Assembly (NCBI GenBank): GCA_027483645.1
Contig: JAIXUD010000009.1
Span: forward strand, 304,814-368,813
Length of the DNA stretch: 64,000 bases
Direction of reading: 5' to 3'
From: Sphingobacteriales bacterium
GTDB lineage: Bacteria > Bacteroidota > Bacteroidia > Chitinophagales > CAIOSU01
The notes beneath the pieces were generated by a model. The model had not been told where the DNA came from. It did no database searches and saw nothing but the letters and a program-made list of their open reading frames with translations. Made by a program: the position numbers and the translations under genes. Of this stretch, positions 25,004 to 33,443 are shown piece by piece (the first letter of the stretch is position 1; each line of letters opens with the position of its first letter).

Positions 25004-25073
25004 CTAATTCCTAATTCCTCTTTCCTAATTCCTAATTCCTAATTCCTATTTCCTATTTCCTATTTCCTATTCC
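25004..25073. repeat. TTCCTAA/TTCCTAT tandem repeat tract
   Basis: About nine units of seven or eight bases, first CTAATTC then CTATTTC, run without interruption and end in a CCACCCCCCCC run. Single or double units of the same motif (AATAGGAAAT on the other strand) occur at about 7409-7425, 7467-7476, 7965-7984, 15717-15735 and 19862-19870, always between genes. Confidence 0.8.
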
Positions 25074-25090
25074 ACCCCCCCCTAAAAACC

Positions 25091-26896
25091 CTACTGCTTC
25101 ACAAACTGTCTAATCATGGCACCTTCGGCAGTAACAACTTGTATAATGTAAATAGCTGGTTGCAGGTTGCCCGTGTAAATGCGGTAAGTGCTGCCCCCTG
25201 CCGACTTGCGAACATCAGTAAGCTTGATGACCTTACCCGCTATATTGAACATTTTTACTTGGGCGGCCGCTGGGTTTTGGCTTTCTATATCAAACTCTAT
25301 CCAATCGTTTGCAGGGTTCGGCCTTATAAGCGAAACAAACTCGGTAGGTGCGGTAGAGATAATAGGCGCTACACTGGTAGGCAAATTCCGTTTCCAATGC
25401 CCAGCGCCGTCTTCCATCACCAAGCTTTGCCCAAGGGTTTCGGTGGTGGTTTCGGTTAATATGGGCGAATACCAATACTCTGCCGTAATGCTGTCTTTAT
25501 TTATGCTAAGCACCCCATAGCCATGTTGAACCACCTCCATAAACACATGGTGCGGATTGGCGTTCAGGCTTATTTCTACGGCAGCAGGTACCAAGCCTAC
25601 AGAAATACCCATTTCATCAAAGTTGCCGCGGGTAACACTAGTGGGCAAAAACTCCGTGCCCACCGCCCCGGCACCGGTAAGGGCCGAATACTGCAGACTG
25701 TCAAAAGGATCGATGGCCAAATCCAAAGCAAGAGACATGTGCGCATCGCCGCTAATAAACATATTGTTTCGCCTATCCAAAGAATCGAACAGGTTAAACA
25801 GCCGCCTGCGGTCTTCTACATAGCCATCCCAGCTATTGGTGCTAAAAAAATCGCCATCGCGCGGTATTTGCGGTATTTGGGGTACGCCACGGGCATACCA
25901 GCCACCCACCATTTTCTGGCTGCCCAGCAGGTTCCATTTGGTGGTTGATGCCAGCCAAGAGTTGATAAACCAGTTGTGCTGCACGGTCCCTAAAATGCTG
26001 GTTTCGCCAGGCGCAATGGTATCCCTATCGCGAAACAGCAGAATATCCAGCATATGTAGGTCAAACAAATCGCCATATTGAAAGGCCCTGTAAATGCGGG
26101 TTGGCTGCGTAGTATCGGCCATCCTTATGGGTACCCACTCGGTAAAGGCAATACTGCCGTTTAGTGGCGTGCTTTGGTTTACATCGTGGTTGTCCCAAAA
26201 AGTTACCCATGGAAACTGGGCACGGGCATCGCGCAAATCAGGGTCAAGCAGGTAATACTCATGCCTGTCCCGCCACTCATCTACGGTTCTGGGGCCAATG
26301 GGCGCGGGGCTGGGCACGCGCACCTGCTCGTTGGGGTCTACAAAATCATACAGGTAGTCGCCCATGTGTATCACCAAATTAATATCCTTGCGCTCGGCCA
26401 AGCGGGCATAGCCATTAAAGTAGCCGGAGTAGACGCTGCTGCACGATAGTACCGCCACCTTCATACTATCGGTGCTGCCCTGCGGCGCGGTTTGGGTGCG
26501 CCCCCGGCGCGAAGTAGCTCCATTGGGCGACTCAAAGCGATAATAATAAACCGTATTGGGGGTAAGGCCCGTGGCATCTACCGTTAAGGTAAAATCTCTT
26601 GCGGCAGAAGCAGTGCCGGTTCCATTAGCCACCACATTGGCAAAGCCAGTATCGGTAGCAAGCTCCCAAGTAAGGGAGATAGGCGCAGCCGTGGCGCTAT
26701 CGGGTGTTACGCGCGTCCATAGCAAAACCGCATTGGGCAGTGGATCGCCGCTGGCCACACCATGATAGAATGGGGCATTGGCGGTATCGCCGTACAAGCG
26801 GGGCGGGTATTGGGTTTGGCCTGAAACAGGACACCAGGAAAAAACGAAGCATGCCAAAACTAAGGCAGGGTGTAGCAGGGGTAATAAGTTGCGCAT
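25091..26896 (-). CDS. PhoD-like alkaline phosphatase/phosphodiesterase with T9SS sorting domain
   Basis: A 601-residue exported protein. Signal peptide 1-26 (ending VSGQ), an N-terminal Fn3-like PhoD domain (about 40-140, FYHGVASGDPLPNAVLLWTRVTP, YYYRFESPNG), then a metallophosphatase domain (about 145-500) with LSCSSVYSGYFN, HMGDYLYDF, WDNHDVNQ and FISGDAHMSL metal-binding motifs. The C-terminal 75 residues (FVSLIRPNPANDWIEFDI to IRQFVKQ) are a T9SS sorting domain. Members release phosphate from phosphomonoesters or diesters outside the cell. The cysteine that ligates iron in PhoD is present in VAVLSCSS. Monocistronic, no Pho box identified. Confidence 0.92.
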   Translation of the reverse strand: MRNLLPLLHPALVLACFVFSWCPVSGQTQYPPRLYGDTANAPFYHGVASGDPLPNAVLLWTRVTPDSATAAPISLTWELATDTGFANVVANGTGTASAARDFTLTVDATGLTPNTVYYYRFESPNGATSRRGRTQTAPQGSTDSMKVAVLSCSSVYSGYFNGYARLAERKDINLVIHMGDYLYDFVDPNEQVRVPSPAPIGPRTVDEWRDRHEYYLLDPDLRDARAQFPWVTFWDNHDVNQSTPLNGSIAFTEWVPIRMADTTQPTRIYRAFQYGDLFDLHMLDILLFRDRDTIAPGETSILGTVQHNWFINSWLASTTKWNLLGSQKMVGGWYARGVPQIPQIPRDGDFFSTNSWDGYVEDRRRLFNLFDSLDRRNNMFISGDAHMSLALDLAIDPFDSLQYSALTGAGAVGTEFLPTSVTRGNFDEMGISVGLVPAAVEISLNANPHHVFMEVVQHGYGVLSINKDSITAEYWYSPILTETTTETLGQSLVMEDGAGHWKRNLPTSVAPIISTAPTEFVSLIRPNPANDWIEFDIESQNPAAAQVKMFNIAGKVIKLTDVRKSAGGSTYRIYTGNLQPAIYIIQVVTAEGAMIRQFVKQ

Positions 26897-27007
26897 GTTC
26901 TAAGATAAGCAAGGAATGTATAAAACAATCGGGTAAGGGAGCTTATACAAACATTTTATTTTTTTATTGATGATTCATACCAGCTAGAGGAAGGAAATAA
27001 ATAAACT

Positions 27008-27145
27008 ATGAGCAACGATGATTATCGCACCAGAAGGCGCATTATTGATGGTATGTTAAATTTTATAAAAAAAGAACAAACAGCTAAAGTTGATTTTTGG
27101 AACAAAACTATTAATTTAACAGCATTATTAACCTATATAAACTAA
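27008..27145 (+). CDS. 45-codon small ORF leading the hydrolase cassette
   Basis: ATG at 27008, preceded by GGAAGGAAATAAATAA, runs 45 codons to TAA at 27143-27145, four bases before the hydrolase start. The product is basic and helical at its N-terminus (RTRRRIIDGMLNFIKKEQ) with a hydrophobic end (INLTALLTYIN). It could be a true small protein, a translated leader, or the stump of a longer gene. No family recognised. Confidence 0.4.
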   Translation: MSNDDYRTRRRIIDGMLNFIKKEQTAKVDFWNKTINLTALLTYIN

Positions 27146-27149
27146 AAAC

Positions 27150-27860
27150 ATGCAAATCAAACATCTTACATTGGTATTTTTTATTGCAGTATTATTAAGC
27201 AGCAACCTTTTGGCCCAAAATCCCAGCTCCAAATTGCTAACCCCTACAAACCATACCTTGGTGCTCATTGACCATCAGCCTCAAATGGCCTTTGCCACAC
27301 AATCTCACCCTATTGAGATCATTCGTAACAACACGGCGCTTATATCCAAGGCAGCAAAAGCATTCAATGTGTCAACAGTAATTACATCTGTGGCAGCTAA
27401 ATCCTTCAGTGGACCAGTTTTTAGCGAGATTACCGAAGTTTTTCCTAATATACCTGTTATCGACCGCACTACCATGAACACTTGGGAAGACCCTGCGGCA
27501 TACAAAGCAATTACGAGCAAGGGTAAAAAGAAGATTGTTTTTGCAGGCTTATGGACCGAAGTATGTATTGTAGGCCCTGTGCTTAGTGCCATAGCAGATG
27601 GTTACGAGGTTTATTTTATTACCGATGCTTGCGGCGGTGTGAGCAAAGAAGCCCATGACATGGCAGTACAACGTATGATACAAGCTGGAGCACAACCAAT
27701 GACTAGCTTGCAATACATGCTTGAGTTGCAGCGCGATTGGGCAAGGCAATCTACATATGACATAGTGAACGATATTGCCAAAGAACATGGCGGTGGCTAT
27801 GGATTAGGCATTAAGTACGCCAAAGAAATGTTTAATGCATCTGAAGGCAGCAAAAAGTAA
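27150..27860 (+). CDS. Exported isochorismatase-like (YcaC-type) cysteine hydrolase
   Basis: A 236-residue protein with signal peptide MQIKHLTLVFFIAVLLSSN-LLAQ. The domain matches the YcaC branch of the isochorismatase superfamily: Asp in LVLIDHQPQMAF near 40, Lys in TSKGKKKIVFAG near 128 and the nucleophilic Cys in GLWTEVCIVGPVLSA near 138 form the usual triad, and the ITDACGGVSKEAHD and MIQAGAQPMTSLQYMLELQRDW segments are typical. YcaC proteins are normally cytoplasmic, so export is odd. The reaction is unknown. First enzyme of a four-gene cassette; the next gene starts 30 bases on. Confidence 0.88.
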   Translation: MQIKHLTLVFFIAVLLSSNLLAQNPSSKLLTPTNHTLVLIDHQPQMAFATQSHPIEIIRNNTALISKAAKAFNVSTVITSVAAKSFSGPVFSEITEVFPNIPVIDRTTMNTWEDPAAYKAITSKGKKKIVFAGLWTEVCIVGPVLSAIADGYEVYFITDACGGVSKEAHDMAVQRMIQAGAQPMTSLQYMLELQRDWARQSTYDIVNDIAKEHGGGYGLGIKYAKEMFNASEGSKK

Positions 27861-27890
27861 ACAAAACTAACTTCTTTAACCCCTAATCGC

Positions 27891-29675
27891 ATGAAGACCT
27901 GCTTCCTCTCATTTTTGCTTTTTGCTAATGTGTTTTATGTTTTTGCGCAAGGTAAAGCCGATTTAATATTGCACAATGCCCTCATTTATACTTTAGATCC
28001 TGAAAAACCCAAGGCAGAAGCAATTGCCGTGAAAGACGGAAAAATAGTAGCAATAGGCACTAACAAGCAAGTATTGAGCTACAAAGACAACAAAACAAAG
28101 ATAGTTGATGCCAAAGGAAATACTTTAATTCCTGGCATCTTCGATTCGCATTTGCATGTAATAAGGGGAGGCAGGTTTTATAATGCCGAGTTGCGTTGGG
28201 ATGGTGTAAAAAGTTTGAAAACTGCTTTGTTAATGTTAAAAGAGCAAGCAGCGCGCACCCCCCAAGGCCAGTGGGTTAGGGTTGTTGGCGGTTGGAGCGC
28301 TTACCAGTTTGATGAGAAAAGATTGCCAACACTTGCAGAAATTAATGAAGCAACGGGCTCTGTACCAACTTTTATACTGCATCTCTATGGCCATGCCTAC
28401 ATAAACAAGTCAGGCCTTAAAGCCTTAAATATTAACAGAGATACTCCAAACCCTCCAGGTGGTTTGATTTCGAAAGACGAAAACGGAGAACCTAACGGGC
28501 TCTTAGTTGCCGAGCCCAACGCTTTTTTGCTCTACTCTACCTTGGCGCGGCTGCCAGAGTTATCTTATGAAGAAAAGATTAACTCAACCAAAAGATTCAT
28601 GCTCGAGTTGAATAGATTCGGTATAACATCAGTAATGGATGCTGGAGGAGGATTTCAAAATTACCCAGATGACTACGGTACTACTGCACTACTTTGCGAG
28701 AAGAATGAATTGACCGTGCGATTACCTTATTATCTGTTTGCACAAAAATCTGGCAAAGAGCTTATAGATTTCAGCGGGTGGATAAACACCGTTGATATTG
28801 GCCAAGGTTGTGGTGATGACCATAACGAAAACCATCATCTAGAATATTATGTGCAGGGCGGTGGAGAAAACTTAGTTATGAGCGCTGCTGACTTTGAAAA
28901 CTTTGACCAACCAAGGCCCGAGCTAAACCCAGCTATGGAGGCACAATTAAAAGAAGTGCTATCTCTATTGATTAAAAACCGATGGCCATTTAGGCTACAC
29001 GCAACCTATAATGAAAGTATTAGCCGTTTTCTTAACGTAATTGAAGAAATAGACCGCGAAACACCGCTAAACGGATTGCTTTGGTTTTTTGACCATGCTG
29101 AAACCGTATCTGATGAAAACCTTTTGAGAATTAAAAAACTTGGTGGTGGTATAGCCATACAACATAGAATGGCTTACCAAGGCGAAGCGTTTATAAAAAG
29201 ATATGGTTTAGCAGCAGCTGGTTTCACGCCACCAGTAAAAAAAATGCTGGATATGGGTATAAAAGTTGGTATGGGCTCAGATGGCACTAGGGTGAGCAGT
29301 TATAACCCGTGGATAGGACTCTATTGGCTAACAACTGGAAAAACCGTTGGCGGAACCAAACATTTTGCTAATGACAACTTACTTGATCGCGAAACCGCTT
29401 TAAAACTATATACGCAAGGAAGCGCAGCCTTGGTTAACCTTGAAAAAGATAGGGGGATGCTTAAAGAAGGATTTGTAGCCGACTTTGCATTACTCACCAA
29501 AAATTATTTCGAAGTACAAGAAGAAGAGATAAAGTCGATTGAGGCTTTTATAACTGTGGTAGATGGGAAAATTGTATATGCATATGGCGATTATGCTACT
29601 CTTGCACCAAGCATTTTTCCTGCAATACCCCAATGGTCGCCAATCAATTTTTATGGCGGACATCAAAATAAATAA
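27891..29675 (+). CDS. Exported YtcJ-like metal-dependent amidohydrolase
   Basis: A 594-residue protein with a signal peptide (1-20, ending VFAQ). It belongs to the amidohydrolase 3/YtcJ group: ADLILHNALIYTLDPEKP and GKIVAIG at the start, the metal-binding pair in IPGIFDSHLHVIRGG near 85, HATYNES near 365, a DHAE motif near 400 and the GMGSDGTRVSSYNPW segment near 463, with the C-terminal DRGMLKEGFVADFALL strand. It should hydrolyse an amide or related C-N bond in the periplasm; the substrate is not readable. It is flanked by the YcaC-like hydrolase and a small transporter in the same direction. Confidence 0.9.
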   Translation: MKTCFLSFLLFANVFYVFAQGKADLILHNALIYTLDPEKPKAEAIAVKDGKIVAIGTNKQVLSYKDNKTKIVDAKGNTLIPGIFDSHLHVIRGGRFYNAELRWDGVKSLKTALLMLKEQAARTPQGQWVRVVGGWSAYQFDEKRLPTLAEINEATGSVPTFILHLYGHAYINKSGLKALNINRDTPNPPGGLISKDENGEPNGLLVAEPNAFLLYSTLARLPELSYEEKINSTKRFMLELNRFGITSVMDAGGGFQNYPDDYGTTALLCEKNELTVRLPYYLFAQKSGKELIDFSGWINTVDIGQGCGDDHNENHHLEYYVQGGGENLVMSAADFENFDQPRPELNPAMEAQLKEVLSLLIKNRWPFRLHATYNESISRFLNVIEEIDRETPLNGLLWFFDHAETVSDENLLRIKKLGGGIAIQHRMAYQGEAFIKRYGLAAAGFTPPVKKMLDMGIKVGMGSDGTRVSSYNPWIGLYWLTTGKTVGGTKHFANDNLLDRETALKLYTQGSAALVNLEKDRGMLKEGFVADFALLTKNYFEVQEEEIKSIEAFITVVDGKIVYAYGDYATLAPSIFPAIPQWSPINFYGGHQNK

Positions 29676-29693
29676 CACTATAATATAAAGGTT

Positions 29694-30137
29694 TTGGGAA
29701 ACTTGGTATGGATGTTATTAGTAGTGCTCGCAGGAGCATTCCTACCTGTGCAAGCCGGGTTAAATACACGAGTAGGCCGGGTATTATCAAGCCCTATATG
29801 GGCAACATTTATATCATTTTGCGTGGGCGGCTTAGCACTGCTAGCATACATTTTAATAAGCAAGCAGCCAGTAAATTTAGAAGCAGTTAAAAATGTGCCT
29901 ATTTATGGTTGGCTTGCTGGTGTTTTAGGTGCTGCCTATGTTGCCATAGTTGTTATGGCATTCCCAAAGCTAGGGCCAGCACTCAGCTTTGGGTTAATTG
30001 TTTTAGGCCAAATGATAATCTCATTACTGCTTGATCATTTCAAAATTTTAGTGCTAAACCAGCAAAGTATTAATATTTACCGCTTGATAGGCGTGGCGCT
30101 TATTGTGTTTGGAGTTGTATTGATAAGAAAATACTGA
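29694..30137 (+). CDS. DMT-type transporter of the YdcZ/DUF606 family
   Basis: A 147-residue inner-membrane protein with five hydrophobic helices, matching DUF606/YdcZ: LLVVLAGAFLPVQAGLNTRVGR at the start, ATFISFCVGGLALL, WLAGVLGAAYVAIVVMAFPKLGPALSFGLIVLGQMI and IGVALIVFGVVLIRKY. These are half-size members of the drug/metabolite transporter superfamily and probably dimerise. The start is the TTG at 29694 (MGNLVWM) or the ATG at 29712; the family usually has the longer N-terminus. Its TGA overlaps the next ATG by one base (TGATG), so translation is coupled. Confidence 0.85.
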   Translation: MGNLVWMLLVVLAGAFLPVQAGLNTRVGRVLSSPIWATFISFCVGGLALLAYILISKQPVNLEAVKNVPIYGWLAGVLGAAYVAIVVMAFPKLGPALSFGLIVLGQMIISLLLDHFKILVLNQQSINIYRLIGVALIVFGVVLIRKY

Positions 30138-31498
30138 TGTACATACAACTTATATTACTTATCACTCTTGTTCCAGCAATTGCTATTGCCCAACAATACG
30201 GCATAAAAAACCCTCGCTATCAAGATGACTTCTCATATCTCAAGAACGACACTAATCCCAACTTCTATAAAAAGCTTAAATATTTAGAAATAAGCCCTAC
30301 TCAACAATTTTATGTATCGCTTGGTGGTGAAAATAGATTTCAAATACAATTTTACCAAAACGAAGATTGGGGAGATGCTCCCAAAAAACAGTATACAGCC
30401 GTTTACAATCGATACTTACTACATGCCAGCCTACATGCCACCCAACATTTTAGGTTTTTTGTTCAATTTAACAGTACTTCGGCAGTCGGTAGGCCAACTC
30501 CAAACAGAAGCATCGATGAAAACCTTGCTGCGTGGCAACAACTGTTTTTGGATGTTTCGCCTTTCAAAAAAAAATTTGCCAATATCCGTGTAGGTAGGCA
30601 AGAGCTTTTATTCGGTTCGCAAAGAATTGTTTCGGTGAGGGAAGGTCCAAACAACCGATTAAGCTTTGATGCCGCGAACCTTACTTTAAGATCGAAGAGA
30701 ATTGAAACCCATATGCTTTATGGTAATCCTGTTTCAATACAAAATGGTTTTTTCGACGATCATCTAAACACCTCTCAAAAAATTTGGATTTTTTATAATG
30801 CCATCCCCAATATTAAACACATTGGAACGCTTGATGCATACTACATAGGTTATGCCAACGCATTGAAAAGATATACTACTTCTTCTGGTGCAGAACTTCG
30901 CCACTCATTTGGCATAAGACTTTTTAAAAGAACAAATAGCTACTTTTATGATTTTGAAAGTTTGTACCAGTTTGGAAGGTTTGGCTCAAAAAAAATTAAC
31001 GCATACACCAGTTCTATTGATGTAGGATACATTTGCACACTTTCAAAGTTAAAACCTACCATAAGGTTGAAGACAGAATTAATAAGCGGAGATAAAGATG
31101 AAAACGACCAAGTGCTGAATACATTTAACCCATTGTTTCCGAGAGGTGCTTATTTTGGTTTAGCCGCTTTGATAGGGCCGGTAAACCTCATTGATTTTCA
31201 TCCATCAGTTGCCATTCAATTGACTAAAAACCTAAATTTTTCATTTGACTATGATGTGTTTTGGCGATTTAGTGTAAATGACGGTATTTACGGGCCAAAC
31301 GTAGCTGTTATTTATGCCAACCTAAACAATCAAAAGCTTATTGGCCATCAAGTAAGCTTGAACTTTGAATATAGCCCAATTGATAATGTATCGATAGTTC
31401 CAGAGTTAACATGGTTTAAAGCTGGTCCATATATAAAAGAGAGTAGTACCGGAAAGGATGTGTTGTTTTCAGCAATTACGGTTCAAGTAAAATATTAA
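30137..31498 (+). CDS. Alginate-export-type outer-membrane porin
   Basis: A 453-residue protein with signal peptide (1-18, ending AIAQ). The mature part is an 18-strand-like barrel with the pattern of the alginate export (AlgE-like) domain: FYVSLGGENRFQIQFYQNEDWG, YNRYLLHASLHATQHFRFFVQF, VRVGRQELLFGSQRIV-like segment near 155 and repeated aromatic-glycine strands to the terminal ITVQVKY, ending in an aromatic residue as BAM substrates do. It most likely admits an anionic small compound for the two exported hydrolases encoded upstream. Last gene of the cassette. Confidence 0.85.
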   Translation: MYIQLILLITLVPAIAIAQQYGIKNPRYQDDFSYLKNDTNPNFYKKLKYLEISPTQQFYVSLGGENRFQIQFYQNEDWGDAPKKQYTAVYNRYLLHASLHATQHFRFFVQFNSTSAVGRPTPNRSIDENLAAWQQLFLDVSPFKKKFANIRVGRQELLFGSQRIVSVREGPNNRLSFDAANLTLRSKRIETHMLYGNPVSIQNGFFDDHLNTSQKIWIFYNAIPNIKHIGTLDAYYIGYANALKRYTTSSGAELRHSFGIRLFKRTNSYFYDFESLYQFGRFGSKKINAYTSSIDVGYICTLSKLKPTIRLKTELISGDKDENDQVLNTFNPLFPRGAYFGLAALIGPVNLIDFHPSVAIQLTKNLNFSFDYDVFWRFSVNDGIYGPNVAVIYANLNNQKLIGHQVSLNFEYSPIDNVSIVPELTWFKAGPYIKESSTGKDVLFSAITVQVKY

Positions 31499-31527
31499 AG
31501 TCATATTTCGACGAAACAATTTTTAAT

Positions 31528-31636
31528 CCCCGCCCCTTCGGATGTGAACATCCGAAGGGGCGGGGTACATCAGCACATTTGCACATCAGCACATCTCAAC
31601 ATCAGCACATCGGTACATCAGCACATTAGCACATTA
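31528..31636. repeat. 17-bp GC-rich hairpin followed by ACATCAGC tandem array
   Basis: 31528-31544 pairs perfectly with 31549-31565 around TGAA, giving a very stable stem (CCCCGCCCCTTCGGATG) at the end of the cassette but without a T tract. From 31566 to 31636 the sequence repeats ACATCAGCACAT and ACATTAGCACAT with about ten-base spacing, seven to eight units. The purC promoter begins directly after. Confidence 0.85.
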
Positions 31637-31638
31637 AC

Positions 31639-31671
31639 TTTGGTACATCCGCACATTTTTCACCAACTTTG
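31639..31671 (+). promoter_or_regulatory. Putative purC promoter at the edge of the repeat array
   Basis: TTTG (31639-31642) and CAACTTTG (31664-31671; consensus TAnnTTTG with one mismatch) are 21 bases apart and lie 23 bases before the purC ATG. No PurR-like or guanine riboswitch signal was seen. Confidence 0.45.
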
Positions 31672-31694
31672 CGGCAGCATAACCCACCCACCCC

Positions 31695-32639
31695 ATGAGC
31701 ATCCTCCGCACCGAATTCCAGTTGCCCGGCCAAGTAAGCGTTTACCACGGCAAAGTACGCGACGTGTACAACATCGATAATAAGTACTTGGTAATGGTGG
31801 CCAGCGACCGCATTTCGGCTTTCGATGTGATACTGCCCCGCCCGATACCTTATAAAGGACAGGTGCTGAACCAGATTGCAGCAAAGTTCCTCAAAAGCTG
31901 TGTGGATGTATGCCCCAACTGGTTTATCGATTCGCCGGACCCGAACGTGGCCATTGGTAAAATATGCGAGCCCATCCGCATCGAAATGGTGATACGTGGC
32001 TACCTTACCGGCCATGCTTGGCGTACTTACAAGAGCGGCCTGCGCGAACTATGCGGCGTGGCGCTGCCCGAAGGGCTGAAAGAGCATGACAGACTGCCAA
32101 GCCCTATTATTACCCCAGCCGCCAAAGCCGCTGAAGGACACGATGAGGACATTAGCCGCGAAGAGATACTACAACAAGGCATAGTAAGCGAAGCCGACTA
32201 CATAACCATGGAGCGCTACACCCGCGACCTGTTTGACCGCGGCACCGAAATGGCCGCCGAGCGCGGTTTGATATTGGTGGATACCAAGTATGAGTTCGGA
32301 TTCCACAATGGGCAGGTAACCTTGATGGACGAAATACATACACCCGACTCATCGCGCTACTTCTATGCCGAAGGCTACGAGCAGCGCCAAACCAATGGCG
32401 AACCACAAAAGCAATTGAGCAAAGAGTTTGTACGCGAGTGGTTGATAGCCAACAACTTTCAAGGCAAAGAGGGCCAAACCGTACCCGAAATGAGCGACGT
32501 GTGGGTAGATACTATTACCAACCGCTATATTGAGCTATACGAACTACTACTGGGCCGAACCTTCCAACGCACTGATACTAGTAATGTGCTAGAAAGGGTT
32601 GAAGGTAATATACTGAAAGCGCTGGAGAAGCTGGGGTGA
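31695..32639 (+). CDS. purC: Phosphoribosylaminoimidazole-succinocarboxamide synthase
   Basis: Joins aspartate to CAIR with ATP to form SAICAR, in purine synthesis. The 314-residue form is the longer type seen in Bacteroidota and eukaryote-like PurC. Signatures: [32 protein letters not shown] at 15-50, the [20 protein letters not shown] core near 96-115, [21 protein letters not shown] near 135 and [11 protein letters not shown] near 194, with the [11 protein letters not shown] metal/nucleotide site near 216. Monocistronic. Confidence 0.95.
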   Translation: MSILRTEFQLPGQVSVYHGKVRDVYNIDNKYLVMVASDRISAFDVILPRPIPYKGQVLNQIAAKFLKSCVDVCPNWFIDSPDPNVAIGKICEPIRIEMVIRGYLTGHAWRTYKSGLRELCGVALPEGLKEHDRLPSPIITPAAKAAEGHDEDISREEILQQGIVSEADYITMERYTRDLFDRGTEMAAERGLILVDTKYEFGFHNGQVTLMDEIHTPDSSRYFYAEGYEQRQTNGEPQKQLSKEFVREWLIANNFQGKEGQTVPEMSDVWVDTITNRYIELYELLLGRTFQRTDTSNVLERVEGNILKALEKLG

Positions 32640-32670
32640 TTTTCTGATGTACGATGTGTTTTCCCCGTCT

Positions 32671-32825
32671 GTCATCCCGAGTTTTTCACGAGGGACCTTC
32701 GGGCGGTTGGGTTCAAATCTTGAATTACCTAGAGATTTATCTACATAATACGGGATTGATGCAGGGGTAATTAAACAGTAATACTTCGGTGCCAGGAGAT
32801 CCCTCGCGGAAAAGCTCGGGATGAC
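32671..32825. repeat. Inverted pair of GTCATCCCGAG repeats
   Basis: GTCATCCCGAGTTTTTCACG (32671-32690, then AGGG) is repeated inverted as CCCTCGCGG-AAAAGCTCGGGATGAC (32801-32825). About 105 bases between the arms hold nothing recognised. The motif is a known type of dispersed repeat in many bacterial genomes. It sits between the convergent ends of purC and the DUF4259 gene, where it may also end transcription. Confidence 0.8.
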
Positions 32826-32852
32826 AATGTTTTGAGTTTTTCAAGAAACGCT

Positions 32853-33269
32853 TTACTTCAACCGCTCCACCAACCCTTCTACATTTGCCTTCCAAAGCGG
32901 GTAGAGTTCTTCATTTTCAGCCCACAGTTCTTTCAACTCCGATTTATCGGAAAGCACTACTTGTAAGGCCTCTATGGCAATGGGCTTCAAATCGGTCACG
33001 TTGAGGGCAATTTGCTTGCGAGCGAAAGTGCCCAAGTAATCATCGTCTTCGCAACCTTCAATAATGTAGGGGGTGCCGTTGAGCAGCGCATCCATAAAAG
33101 CGGCGGAGATAATTACCGCGTGGCAATCATCGTACTCCAGGTTATCCGTCTCCAAAGCATTATCAAAAGCAGCGGCAAAAAACTGATGTGGATGCTCGCT
33201 ATGGCTTATCTCCACTACGGTATCCATAGCGGTATCATCGTCAAATATTCCGTGTCCCCAGGCGCCCAT
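32853..33269 (-). CDS. DUF4259 domain protein
   Basis: A 138-residue protein beginning MGAWGHGIFDDDTAMDTV, the opening that defines the DUF4259 family. It continues with acidic helices (EYDDCHAVIISAAFMDALL, AIEALQVVLSDKSELKELW) and ends WKANVEGLVERLK. The start at 33269 is chosen from this motif; the frame continues upstream, antisense to hutU, but that part is not protein-like. Function unknown; members often occur near immunity or stress genes. It is divergent from hutU. Confidence 0.8.
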   Translation of the reverse strand: MGAWGHGIFDDDTAMDTVVEISHSEHPHQFFAAAFDNALETDNLEYDDCHAVIISAAFMDALLNGTPYIIEGCEDDDYLGTFARKQIALNVTDLKPIAIEALQVVLSDKSELKELWAENEELYPLWKANVEGLVERLK

Positions 33270-33443
33270 TGGTCTGTTGTTTTTGGTAAAAATATGGTAA
33301 TGGGAAGTAGCATGCAAAAGTAAGCCTGCCTTTCCTATAGTGTGCTTCATACGATATGCCTGCGACATTAACTTTCCATAACCATCAACCGTCAATCGTC
33401 CACCCAAATTCCATATCTTAGCAATCATGCAAATAAGCCGATT

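Larger units (their letters stand above)
24650..25090. other. 440-base gap between the tRNA operon and the PhoD gene
   Basis: It contains, in order, the tRNA promoter (24697-24728), a possible gene remnant (24744-24911), about 90 bases with nothing recognised, and a TTCCTAA tandem tract (25004-25073) just past the PhoD stop. Confidence 0.6.

Noticed and set aside
31566-31636. Possible CRISPR array
   Set aside because: Repeat units are only about ten bases with no 25-40 base spacers, and no cas gene is near.
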